Assembly: GCA_015501605.1 (NCBI GenBank)
Contig: JADNRZ010000046.1
Location: forward strand, 1 to 64,000
DNA length: 64,000 bases
Direction: 5' to 3'
Source of the DNA: Panaeolus papilionaceus
Taxonomy: Eukaryota; Basidiomycota; Agaricomycetes; Agaricales
Shown: piece by piece, positions 24,371 through 35,672 of the stretch
How the letters are laid out: every line of letters starts with the position of its first letter
Numbering within the stretch: position 1 is the first letter of the stretch
Program-made: the position numbers and the translations under genes
The notes under the pieces: generated by a model
Databases searched by the model: none
What the model saw: only the letters and a program-made list of their open reading frames with translations
What the model was told of the DNA's origin: nothing

Positions 24371-25440
24371 TGAGCAATACGACTCTATGCAGTATCGTTG
24401 TGTATACTAACTTCCGCTCCAGCTTGATCACCCAAAACGCCCTCGTTTTCTTTACTACCTCTCTGCCCTACACGGTGGCCGCCTGAAAACGACAGCCGAG
24501 TCATCACATCACCTCACCACTTTGGTTGGCAGAAAGCGCATATAGCCTACCAGGAGTGTTGCAATTGTTGATTACCACTCACCAGTACGACAATGGTGGC
24601 CTATCATGAATGTATCACCACCACCACCTGCTCCAGTAACGCAATGACTTACACATCAAGCGACGTCGTTGTTGATCTCCACTAATCCACGACCTTCATC
24701 CCGCTGCCGTCGCTGCGATTATTCTACCCCCTATTTCCATCGCTCCCTGGCACCTCCGTGTTCATCCTCCATTGGCGATTCATACGCCACCAAGACGAGA
24801 AGTGAGATTCGCTTTCTTTCTCCGCCTTTTGAAGGGTGTAGGCATTGACGATGCGTTAGAATGATGTCAAGCGCTACCACGTACAAACACGCGCGACTTT
24901 ATATCGCAATTCTGCAGGGATTTATATCGGACTACAGCGGAGGAACCTCGGGTTGAGGTGACTCTTTGGCGTTTTGCGAGGGTTGTGGTGGAGCAACGAG
25001 TGAGAGAGGCGGATTGTGAGGACGTTGGGAGTGTTATCCCAAAGGGAAGGAGGGGGAGTTATAAAGGATGCACCACAGGTATCGTTGATTAATTTCATTC
25101 CAAATCTTTCCAGACCTCAACCAACCTTAGATCCAACTCTAGCGCCGTCAGTTGTATTCTTAAGTAGCCACTTGGACACACCCGACGCTTTCGCTCCCTT
25201 CAGCCTCTCTGCTCTCATCTCCAGGTGCCACCGGCTCTCGTCACCTTAGTCAGTCCAACAACACATTCGGCGCTTTGGGAGTATCCACAATCCACAATTA
25301 CCACTCACCACTAGGACGAGAGCGGCCTATCATGAACATATCATGAACGACAGCGGCACGATAAGTGACACCTCATCGGTGTCGTTGTTGGTCTCCCTCA
25401 TTACTCGTGACTGTCGGGTTCTCAAGCCGGGCCACGCTCT
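24371..25440. repeat. Unit 2 spacer with private sequence
   Basis: Up to about 24,790 this aligns with unit 1. From there to about 25,440 it carries sequence not seen at the matching place in unit 1, including a gggagttataaaggatg...ccacaggtatc stretch that resembles 18,140-18,180 and 30,910-30,950. This implies internal exchange of modules between positions. No gene is supported. Confidence 0.45.
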
Positions 25441-26190
25441 GCCGATGATGCTCACTTCTTCTGTAACATGACCATCAACACACCGCTCTGCTTTTTATAG
25501 CCGCTTGCTGTTGCTAGGTCTCGCCGATGCGCCATATAACGCTCACATCACCCACATCACCTCGTCCTTTTGCTCATCAGAAACGAGTTTGGACCTATCA
25601 GGAGTACGTTTCCGTCGCCATCCCGGTCAACTCCACGCCCCACCACTCACCACGCAGCTTTCACAATTAAATTCCAGCGCAATTACGCTGCCGCTCTTAT
25701 GATTCAGGAGGGGTAGGTGTGGTGGTGGCCATGTTGTTGGGGAAACAAGACGAAAGAGGAAAGTGATGGTGCGAGGAGACGGCCGACGTGGACCCGCCGA
25801 CACTTTGGCTCATACGCCAAGTTCGGCGACAGAGATGGACCTCACTCTTCCTGTACCACCTCCCTTAACACCCCACTCTGCTTTTTATGGCGTTTTGGTG
25901 GCTCTAGGTATCACCGATGTGCCAGGAATCGTCGTTGTTGGACGTTGTCGGGGTATTGGGTGGGTTTAGGGTTGCGGAGGAGGGAGGGGTGGTATTTTGG
26001 ATTTTGAGTCGCTTCTGGGTCCGTTTTGCATTGGGGGTGGGGGTAGAAAGTTGGGCGGCATGAGAGTGGGCAGGAAGGAGGTAGTTGGGAAAGAAGAAGA
26101 CGAGGGGTGTGGGTGGATACTGACTGGAGCGACGTACCAGTCTTCAATATCACAGACATGTCAAGTGTTCAGGACTAGATATTTTGGTGA
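25440..26190 (+). repeat. R2/R1 module array, distal unit 2
   Basis: Degenerate modules at about 25,440-25,640 and 25,780-26,020 match 9,540-9,700 and 9,790-10,030 of unit 1. The second has a ctaggtatcaccgatgtgccagg core and a gggaggggtggtattttgg tail. Confidence 0.6.
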
Positions 26191-26561
26191 GTAAAATTTA
26201 ACCAATATCCGATTCTAAGTCTGCGTTCTGACTGATCGTCAGTATTCCTAATGAACTTGTGTTATATGTATCGGTTTTTGAAATGACATTCCTGTTTGAC
26301 TCACCTTGGGACGTTAATCAGTATGGACTGCACTCATCATGAATCTCACTTCACTTCATCTACTCCATCCCTTCCTTCATAGTAGTCCATCGCGCATATT
26401 CAACAGTGCATCCATCTGCGTCACGGACAGTATTTATTCATCAATCAAGTACTACCTGATAAATGAGTAAAGCTTGGATGACCTGAGATAATAATGAGGT
26501 TGAGGGGTAGGGATTCCACGGGATGAAAAAGGATAACAATAACACGCGCTGGAAGAGCATA

Positions 26562-27189
26562 CTGTAGAGGACTGTATGGTGGCAACCGTAACGCATAACG
26601 CAAGACCTTGATGTTGCTTATTTCTTCGTAAATAACGCGTAACGCAGGCTAGGTTGCTAGCCAAAAATAAGTCAAAAATAAGTCAAAAATAAGTCAAAAA
26701 ATCAATTTTTTTTTCTACTAAGATTAGGTGTTATTGGTACTACAACGTAGGTAAACTTTGTGAAAAACTCTGTCCATCTGTCGAGTATGCCCAAATATAT
26801 TCTGGGGCTGCTGTTGGAACAAACCGACCCTCCTCGATGTCAATGTCCTCATCATGAACACAAAAGGGGCTGGTTTCAACACAGGTGGTGTTATGGTCAA
26901 GCTGGAATTCATGTTGAATCATGGCTGATAGCGGAATTTCGGAGTCATCGATATATTATAACTGGTACGATTTACATATGCACCCACAAAACTGAATTTA
27001 ATCTGGCTTTTTATGATCATTGCGGCTTGTTACAAGAATCCCGGAGCACGCCACTTCTCCATGGTGCATTGTAGGTCCAGCAAATTTGCGGTTGCCTAAA
27101 TCATGTTCAGTAACGCATAACACACAGGCCGTTGCTAACATTGATGCGTAACGCCTCTCGGCTGGTTGCCACCATACGGTCCTCTACAG
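26562..27189. mobile_element. 628 bp MITE with about 26 bp terminal inverted repeats and TA target duplication
   Basis: The ends read CTGTAGAGGACTGTATGGTG and, as complement on the right, CTGTAGAGGACCGTATGGTG, extending to about 26 bp with one mismatch. TA flanks both sides (26,560-26,561 and 27,190-27,191). The paralogous site in unit 1 (11,890-11,891) has a single TA and no insert. A TA duplication fits the Tc1/mariner or a related superfamily. GTAACGCATAACGC motifs lie near both ends. An internal 104-codon frame has no recognised motif. A short 11 bp tandem repeat (aaaaataagtc, three copies) lies at 26,663-26,695. Confidence 0.9.
26663..26695 (+). repeat. Three tandem copies of an 11 bp unit
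   Basis: The unit aaaaataagtc is repeated three times and followed by a partial fourth copy and a T-rich stretch. It lies within the MITE. Confidence 0.8.
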
Positions 27190-27401
27190 TATCAGGAAGA
27201 GGAATTCACAATGTCCAGATGGGGGACGGTTGATGGCTAGCGTCTCAGGTGTGAAAAATTCTAGCCGCTCTCCTACGACGTCGGGATAGGATGACCATTA
27301 CGATAGAGCATGGATCAGTCCATTTACGATACTCACAACCTTGAATCCCAGGTCCGCTATTATTCGACGACGCCTCATTATCATCTGGCTGTTTTACCCA
27401 T

Positions 27402-27796
27402 TATGGCACTTGACCTGTGTTGACGGCTGTGATTGTCATTTGGAATGTTATTCCGTTTCTGCTTTCTTTTTCTCTTTCTAAATCGCTCTTTGAATACACT
27501 TTCTGTGAGATTGGCTGCACTGTCCATATGAGTTACCCGACAATATGTCTCCAATATTCCCACTCAGGATTTCCCAGAGCGATACATACAGGCCGTTGCA
27601 TCTTCCCTTCCCTCTCTCTTTCGTGTTATCCCACCTGCACCTTGCGATTGACGCCGAATAATTGCACTCTGACGTCGAGACACGCGCATTCCCAGTCTGT
27701 GTTCGGGACTAGTCTTGCAACTACGTATTGTCTACTCGTACTGGAGCATTGTCCGGTAGCAATAGGTGCGGAATGGGAGATAGATCAGAGTAAATG
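27402..27796. repeat. 395 bp segment inverted relative to unit 1 (12,104-12,498)
   Basis: This is the reverse complement of the segment in unit 1, with collinear flanks. The borders differ by two bases on each side (acccat here against acccatcc, and taatgtttc here against atgtttc). This suggests inversion by end-joining after the duplication, not independent insertion. Confidence 0.85.
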
Positions 27797-28029
27797 TAAT
27801 GTTTCAATATTGATCATCGTATTGAGCATGGTATATGAGGGAAAGCGGTTCGACGAGTACAGGGATATGAAGAATTCATAGCTAAAGTGAGGCATTTGGT
27901 GGAGGATTGTGTTCAACGAATGTCGACGCCTCCCAAAATATCGGCAGGTTGTGGGAAATTATTTACATATTGGTATTTGAATTCTGCACCGAGCCCTCAA
28001 CGCCGTTCATCAGGGTTTGTTCGCAAACC

Positions 28030-30980
28030 ACCATCAGAGTCGCGCTGAGCCTGAGGTCAACAATCTCTATATCTCATCTCGGCCTCTGTTCTATCTCTCT
28101 CTTGTTTGCCAGAGGCTGATGACGAAATACTGTGCATGATGTGTTTAAGAGGATTGGCTCTGGCCGTCTTTGTCTGCAGACTACGACGTGTCGGTTTTGG
28201 GGCAAAGGCCCATAGTGGACGGAATGTGTATGCTGTATTTTCAAGTGGCTTAATGTAGTTTTATGTGAGTACCATCATTCCCTTTTTTACCTTCCCTGAC
28301 TGACCTACCATAGACTCGTCATTTTCAGTGTACTTCTTATAGCAAATGTCATTTCCCCTCATTTGCTCGTTAACTCTATGTGAAGAAAGAACTCCTCTGG
28401 CGTCCCTTCTTGATCATTAAATATCGAAACCCTCTTTCTTTCATCCCCACCATGGATTTATCTCCACTATTTCTCATTTTCGTTTCCAGGTCCTCCGCTT
28501 GTAGCGGTTTTAGAGTGCAAGAGGGTTGGGAGAACACGCGAGTCGCATAATATTTTGTCAGTTTTTCTCTCCTCCATTTCGTACTTAATGTCCTAAAACC
28601 GTGACCTTTAGATCGCCTTCCACCACATCCACCACCACACTTGCTTCATTCACGATTTACCAACCAATACAATGAGATGAGATTAACGCTGCGTGTCTCT
28701 CAGTCAATGATATGTCAAAACAAGGTATGTATGCCTTCTCCCCGTTATATATGTGACGATACTGAAAATACCTAGATTAATTTTTTGCGTGCGATCTGCA
28801 TCTGGTCTCATTGTTCCACAGATGTTTGTGTTGAAGCGCGATGAAAAAGTTGATAGGGTTGGTAGCTGTCCTTTGATGAGAGAACCCAGCGAGTGGAGAG
28901 GGATCGTGAGGGTGTGGGGATGCTGTAGACGGCGAACAGCGTTATGGATGACGATTTTGAGGGGAGATTGTAAAACCTGGGCACATCCGCAAGTTGAGGC
29001 CATCATCAATAAGTATCGCTCTGTCGTGTTCCAAATCTCAGCAGACATCAACTAACCTACTCAGTTCCAGCGTCGCACAGTTAAATCCACTTGCACTCTG
29101 TAACCAGTGACTTCAACAGGCGAAAGCGGCGCAATTACTGACGCATCATTAGACATGGCTGTTGGTCTCCTTTTTTCTCTGCAACCGTGCCGGACGTCCT
29201 TCAACTCACTCCCTCCAGGGCGAGCATCCTCCCACCAATGCGATTCCATCACCCCCTGCGTCGTTCATTTTCAATTCCTAGGCCAGGAAAGTTATGTGGC
29301 CCCATTCAGCCTCCTGTCGCTCTCTCCTCCATCTACTTACCTCTACGACCTCCTAAGCGCCACCCAGTGCTAATTTATCGACGAAATTCTCTTTCCATCA
29401 TCTCCGTCTGAATCAATTATCACCTGTATCGTTACTGTCGCCGCCCTGGTCAACCTGACAATTGCACTCCGCTTTCAGTCACCCGGCTCAAAGTTTTCGC
29501 ACTGTCGTCCTACATACGGTCAGGCATGTTCGGATTAGTGACAGGACAGGTTGTTAAGAGAGAGGAAGCGACATAGGAAGGTGTTGATGTGAGGAGACCT
29601 CAGCAATCGGGCGACGTAGACACGCTGACACTTTGGCTCCTAAATCAAGGCAAGTTCAACCGATGGCCTTCACTCCTTCCATGTGACAAATATCGATATC
29701 TGACACTGCTTTTCAGAGTGGCTTGCTCGTCCTGGGTCTCGCCGAAGCGGCAGGAATTGTCATTGTTGGACGTTGTCATACTTGGGTGGCAGAGAGGGAG
29801 GGGTGATATTTCGGCCGTTGAGTCATGTTTGAGGAGGATTGGTGGTTGGGGATGGGGACAAAAAGATTTGAGCGATGTGGGTGATATGGAAGGCGTAGTT
29901 ACAAAGGAGGTGGACGAGGGGGTGCAGGTAGGGAATGCCACGAGTAACGACCAGTGTTCAATGCAATGGTCGTTTGGAGTGGTTAGGGCAAATTATTTTT
30001 GTAAGTAACACTCGGATGATATCTCTTCACAAGTTCGTGTTCTGAATGATCGTTAGTAATTTTAGTGAACCTGTTTTATATTATATCCGTTTTGATATAA
30101 ATTTCCTATTCAACTCATATTGGCACATTAGTTGGAGTGACCAATTGCACGGATCAGCTCATTTTATCGAGGTCATTCCTTCTCGAGGCACCTGACCAAT
30201 CAGGCCCATAATGCTCACTAGCACTCTTGAGTACTTTGATCAACCATGTTGCAGATGTGAAGGTGCATCCGACTGCGTCACAGATCGCAGAGATTCGTTT
30301 GGACACCCAGCTTATCATCTGCATTCCCCCAATACAACAACACTCACCCACCCAAATACATATAATTCAGCTAGCTATATATTCAAACATGTACTTAACA
30401 ACATCCTTACACCAAATGTGGACATTACTACATGGAGGACTTGATTGAAGGGAAAAGCTAACTGGCAGAACCACCATGGTCAACAGAACAGGGATGTGTA
30501 TTCTGCATTCTGAGTGTTTTAGAATAGGATTATGTGTGGACAATCAGCTTGTGTTTGTATGAGCCCTGGCTATCCTGCATTTCTTGGTTTCAGTGTGCCC
30601 GTCGTCTTTGTGTAATATCATTTTCTGGTTACCATCTACTCTCACTTGCTATTGAATGCTCCAAGAGGTGATTGTCACTCTTGCATGTGTCTTTGAACCC
30701 TATAACATTCATCCACACCTCTTAATGCCCACTACAAGTCATTTTGTCCCTCCTCTCATCCTCTCACTGGGATCATCCATTTGTCTCTCACTCTGTGGCT
30801 CTCGTAGCAGCATGCCCATGGTAGGGGAATGTTGGTTGGAGTGAATGTTGGGCATTTTGTAAGAGACAGATAGTGGAGTGGAGCAGCAAGTGATTAATCT
30901 GAATGGAAAGAGAGGGGATTTGTCAAGGATTGACCACAAGTATCATTCATAAAATTCATTCCATATTTCACCTGACCTCA
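28030..30980. repeat. Unit 2, distal part (paralogue of 15,050-18,200)
   Basis: This is collinear with unit 1. It holds intron-like segments at 28,266-28,328 and 29,010-29,067 and one R2/R1 composite at about 29,590-30,005, followed by a CpG-poor tail from about 30,400. No gene is supported. Confidence 0.6.
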
Positions 30981-31205
30981 TCTAACCCCAAATTCAACAC
31001 CAATGTCATCATTTGTACGTGCAACCAGTCACTTGACTACACTCAACACTCTTGCTCTGTTCACTCCTTCTGCTCAACACACTGTGTCAACATGCCACTG
31101 CTCTTGTCCCCTAGCCCCCCTGGTTGACATATTGCACATTTAACTGATTTGGTGTATCTGCAATCAGTAATTGCACTCACCAAAATGATGAGAGTAGCTT
31201 CATGT
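30981..31205. repeat. Edge of the repeat array
   Basis: The last array-like landmark is a ttgcactcaccaaaatgatgag stretch near 31,170-31,190. It resembles the attaccactcacca modules at 1,755, 8,680, 24,570 and 25,300. Beyond about 31,205 the sequence changes to unique, gene-like DNA. Confidence 0.5.
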
Positions 31206-32240
31206 TACGAGGCCCTTTTAAGGGTTTCGTTCTTATGGGTCCTTTTTTGTTACGCTCATCTACCCGTTTATTTGGTTCATGACGTTATTTGTTTGTCAAC
31301 AGCATGGCTTTCGAATCTTTCGACCACGTGTTTTGCTTCACCGGCAAAATCCGGAATATGTAGTCTTCATCTTGGCGATCTCTGGACATTGAATCAAAAA
31401 TGAGCTTAAATTTATCTCGGATAGGTTGAATAGAAAGTGCGAACCTTGTGCTCAGAGACGACAAGTGCATCTGGTTGGATGGCATCCAATATTGACTGAG
31501 GTAGGGCTGGGTTAGAAACCTACCCACCCTGATTACTACCCCAAACTTGAACCTCACCACTCGTTGCAGGTATCAACTAAGTGCAGTTAGAATATTTATT
31601 TATTATTAGCAAGCATTAGTCAATAAAAGGAGCTTGCCTATTAAATTTTCAAGTTCTTCGCCCCAAACACGCTACTTGTGGACCCATGAATCACAGGATG
31701 GATCACCAAACACACATCGAAAAGCAGATAATCACAACATTAAATATACAATATCGAGTAGCGTCAATTTATGAGCGATTCACCACCACCATCTAATCGC
31801 CTTCTGTAGCGTGATCGATCCCTAACTACATACCATATAAGGTGCGAGACCCCGTAGATGGAACAGGGAAATACCAGATTTCGCAGGGGACCTCCACCTG
31901 CAATGTTGGCGACAAGATTTGCATTGTATTTTGAACCTTTTGCGCCATGCATCGTCGTTAAGAGCCTCTTCGAGTCTTACTTACTGCAGAAAGGAGTCAA
32001 CTTAGGGTCGTTCGAGCCTGTAGTGGGATGATCTTCGGTCCCGGTCCAGGTCCTCGAGTCCTTGACTTTGTGCGGATTATATATGCATATAATTGATATT
32101 TCGTCCGGCACCCAATGCTCTTACACTGACACCTCAACGCGTCCACTGACAGGTGTCATTTATTTCACGCAGAAAACTGCACTAAGAACGACTTTGTTCG
32201 CACGTTTGTGGTCATGTTGCTGCTTCTTGTTCTGCTCCTT
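31206..32240. other. No confident gene; possible minus-strand exons
   Basis: Two short minus-strand frames (31,285-31,507 and 31,764-31,952) have modest coding character. The first contains a SRDRQDEDYIFRILPVKQ stretch, but no splice model joins them convincingly and no family is recognised. They may be remnants of an exon cluster continuing the genes to the right. Confidence 0.25.
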
Positions 32241-32868
32241 TCAATCGAGCAGCCTATCTCCTAATATATGTATCCACCGCCGTTCTGCGTGGTTCATCGT
32301 TGCCCATAGTGTTAACAGCCAGCGTATGTGCCGGTAGTTGCACGCTGGTATTTGCTCCGTAATCTGTACTTCCACCGTGAATAACTGCTTTCTGAGGAAT
32401 TCGCTTGTTGATCTTACGTGTTTCAACATAGGCCCGAAGTTTCGTTTCAGCGGACGAAATTCAACATCTTCAGGCATATATTCCTTGAATGCTGCATAGC
32501 ACACAGCCTGGTATACTGTTTGAAATATGCCTCCATGCAGGAAATAGATTTGGACACTCACATCCAATCGAGCCATGTCTTCCTCGCTGCTGCCGGCCAA
32601 ACTTTCCTCGTAAAACATCATGATTCGAGGATGCTCCTATTAGAATACAGATGGTTGTAGATCAGAAACGCATCACACATTTCATCGTTCTCACCCATGT
32701 ACGATCTACTTTCTTGTTGGGCATATTGAACCTGAAAGCAATACCGCTGAGCTGTCTGTGAGCCACTGTTGGCCTATTTATCCTATCGCCCCATTTCGTT
32801 GCACTCGCCTCAATCGGACTCGGTACGTGGTCGGTCTCAGTCATTCGACATCGTAAGGCATCATCCAT
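32241..32868 (-). CDS. Unrecognised small multi-exon gene
   Basis: A minus-strand model joins an exon from 32,868 (MDDALRCRMTETD) to one with MMFYEESLAGSSEEDM, then AVCYAAFKEYMPEDVE, then a last exon ending at 32,241 (ILGDRLLD). Introns follow fungal rules: a gtgagt donor after RLD with a ccag acceptor, and a gtaagatc donor after MLKH with a tacag acceptor. Frames hold across these junctions. The first junction, in the region around 32,650-32,690, is less certain. I do not recognise the protein. No transmembrane stretch or catalytic motif is obvious. Confidence 0.35.
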
Positions 32869-32972
32869 GCGGCAAATGTGACTGAAATTGTCTGGTTATG
32901 ACTGCCTTGGTATTAGCACACAGACGTAATCCCTCCTTGGTGTGCGGTCGTTGGGTATGTGATACGCAGCCC

Positions 32973-33523
32973 CTATTTTTCATTTCCCGTCCCTGCCTCC
33001 AAAGCCATACCAACATTCTGCGTTTGCCATTCCTCGCCGCGCTCCGTGGTCTTCCATCGCCCAGATAGACATAGCGTTTCCCATGCCGCCCATGTTAAGC
33101 AGCGGAATTTGCTGCTGAAGCTAACGGCCTGTTGATTGCCATGTACCAACTGATTACAGATGCTACCCATACCTCGGAAATTACCCCTTGAATCTCCACT
33201 CCCAGCTGCTCCGTAGGTATATGCACCGGTAGGTATCTAGCAAAGAGGGGGAGAGCCAGTGTCTGTTCCCTGTCAGCTGCATGGAACGAGGGAATGAAGC
33301 CGCGCCTGCATATTGCCATGCTTACATCTATCCATAGTGCAATGCCTGGGTTTAGCTGCAAGCACTGAACAATTGTCCCGTACGGTCGTCTACTGCCTGG
33401 CGCATAGTCATACATGTCGATGAGACCCATCCCCTCACTTTTTCCTTTTCCAAAGCGGCTTTTGTACAGGCCAAATGCGCGCCGTTTGCCGCATATGCAT
33501 CTACAGCCAGTCCGAAGCCGCAC
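32973..33523 (-). CDS. Unrecognised gene, at least two exons
   Basis: A minus-strand frame with KSRFGKGKSEGMGLIDMYDY and RRPYGTIVQCLQLNPGIALW runs to about 33,180. A gtaatttcc donor after GVEIQG and an aatcag acceptor join it in frame to LVHGNQQAVSF..., which ends at 32,973. The start is not fixed: the frame runs past the listed start without a good ATG, so an upstream exon is likely. The function is unknown. Confidence 0.35.
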
Positions 33524-34113
33524 TTCTATTCGCTTTCATGTAAAGTTTTTTTGGACTCTGTGGTGTCCAAATAGATTTTTTCTACCCCCACTGCGCAGTA
33601 AATGTACCGCATGTTTGAAGACTTAGCTCCCGATGGTTGTTTAAATGCTGAAGCCTACGTCAACCATGCACGCGGCACGCCATTGATGAGTTTATCGCTT
33701 TAAAACTGCTTGATTTAAAAATATCCTCTGTGCTCTTCTGTAAGGGAAGGACTGGTCTTCTGATTAATCAGCTAAATCGGGATGATCCGTACATTCTCAG
33801 ACTCTCAGTCCGTGAATTGGTAATGGCTGGGGGGATATTTAGCATCATTCCGCCTGCTGACCCTGACAACGCTATCCCACTTGTATCTGCTATGGTACAT
33901 ATCCGCGGCTTGATTTAACAACCCAACGGTTTAGCTTTCCATTCGAACTGCATCATCCTCTTGCGAGACATTCAATCTGGCAAGCCGTAGGCGAGCTTGA
34001 TCCACCCGCTCCTCTGCGTACCCCACCCGACGCTTTAAACCCCCGGTAGGCACCATGGGCTGTGATGCATCTGCCTTCATCCTCTGAACATTTGACCTCT
34101 GCAAAAACGCCTA
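33524..34113. other. No supportable gene
   Basis: Only short frames occur on both strands, none with splice partners or recognisable motifs. This is likely the intergenic space between two minus-strand genes. Confidence 0.4.
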
Positions 34114-35307
34114 TCAATTATATTCAATAGTCTTCGTTGTTAAATCACTGACCCTTGTTGCTTCGTTATTCAGCTGTAACATTCCCCGTAAAACCAAAGA
34201 TATTTTGAACCTGTTGCCTCTCATCGGCAAAGCGACAAAAGAAACCTGAACCTCTACAACGTCTCCGACTTGAAAAACCGTAGGCCGGCAGGTTTCAACC
34301 CTGGGGAAACATTTAGAGATAAACCTGAAACAGTTCATTTCAAACCACCTGGCTGGGGACCCGCTCTTGCCTCCTTGCAGTTGGTGGTACTGCACAACGT
34401 TCTCAGATGTATACAGATAGTCGTTTCCTGCAGCCGCAAGCAAAAAGCCATGGGGATCTATGGTCTCCGACAATTCTTCACGCTCATCGTATTGAGCATT
34501 GCGGCGGTGTGTCAGGTACCGGTTACACACATCCAGCGCTGGATTGTCTTCAAACGTTGCAAACGTGCTCCGTTGCTCCATACCTTTTCCCACCTGCAAC
34601 CTGAAGAGATTGTGCACTTCTGCGATTGCATTAAATACCTCATCAAAAACTCCGGTTTTCAATGCTGTAAGTCCTACGCTTTGCCGTGCGTATTTTGCCT
34701 GATTTTTGTTTCTGCTGTTCATCAGCTCCCCGAACGCATTAATACATCGATACACGCACGTCAACCTGTTGATAACTGGAGCAATGTCCAGATTATACAC
34801 TATGCCCTGGAATGCACCAACCACCTCTTCGGGCTCTGCAAGCGCCACATTCCGCTCATCTTTTTTATGTAGAAGTTTATAAATGGCCCCCAAGCGCTCC
34901 ACGCGATAGGCCGATTCTGTTATTCCCTTAACTTTTTGTTAATTTATGCCATGAATTTGTTCATGGAGCATACCTGAACCATCTGTGCGACCTGCAGTCC
35001 CCCCCATTCTTGTTCCAGTCGAATGCGAGCGTGCTCAATTAACATTTGCTCTATGATGTGTTAGGTCTTTACAATAGACGCCCAGTGATAGGGAACGTAC
35101 CCGCGGAGTTTCTATCGTAGAAGCGATCCATAAACTCCCGGTTATTGCTATCACGAACTTAAAAACCTTGGAGCGCCATGCATTTGACTTGGTAGGTAGC
35201 TACTTCCATTGCGTTGACCTCCATTTCCCCTCGTTTGAATCTAAATGACTCCGCCTCACCTGTTCATGCAGTTCTTTGCATGGGTGTTCGCCGATCCTTT
35301 CGGCCAT
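34114..35307 (-). pseudogene. Decayed member of an Agaricomycete family with a C-terminal VGDVVEVQ motif
   Basis: The model starts at ATG 35,307 (MAERIGEHPCKELHEQ) and ends at 34,114. Exon joins by eye give VRDSNNREFMDRFYD, then MLIEHARIRLEQEWGG, then ESAYRVERLGAIYKLLH, then a long exon with ARQSVGLTALKTGVF, YTSENVVQY and VGDVVEVQVSF. The order and spacing recall a widespread uncharacterised agaric protein; that family memory is not verified. Two lesions are seen: a frame slip near 35,255-35,265 after the HEQVRRS stretch, and an in-frame TAA at 35,161-35,159 just before VRDSNNREF. The rest of the frame is clean, so decay is recent or the lesions are assembly errors. The gene lies head-to-head with the plus-strand gene at 35,673. 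The biological role is unknown. Confidence 0.55.
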
Positions 35308-35672
35308 AAGTTTTCTCCCTTTTCTAGATAGATGCTAAGACCGTCGTAGAAACTGGATGTGGAATAAATGGTCTGCATTCCGCAACCATGACTTGTGTAG
35401 AAAGTGACCGCTACATCCTGTGTCTGACTATTGTTGACTACAGCGGTGCCGCAAAGAAGCAAAATGGATTCCCCTGCTGTGTTTGATGCATTTGTAACAC
35501 CGCTGACACATTCCAGGCAAAAATATTTTTTCACCTCAGCGCTCTCTGGAACCAGAAACGCGAGTCATATCGGCAGCGCCCTATATCATGACAGAACCCA
35601 AATGCCCTATTAAAGCAGTCATTAAGTTGCATTATCGCCACAGCAATTATATTTTATCAAATTTCAGATACA

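Noticed and set aside
26760..27074. 104-codon frame inside the MITE as a transposase
   Set aside because: It lacks a DDE pattern, is far too short, and has no recognisable motif.
31285..31560. Possible retroelement endonuclease fragment
   Set aside because: A short stretch faintly recalls endonuclease-type sequence, but it is too short and no reverse transcriptase is seen anywhere in the window.
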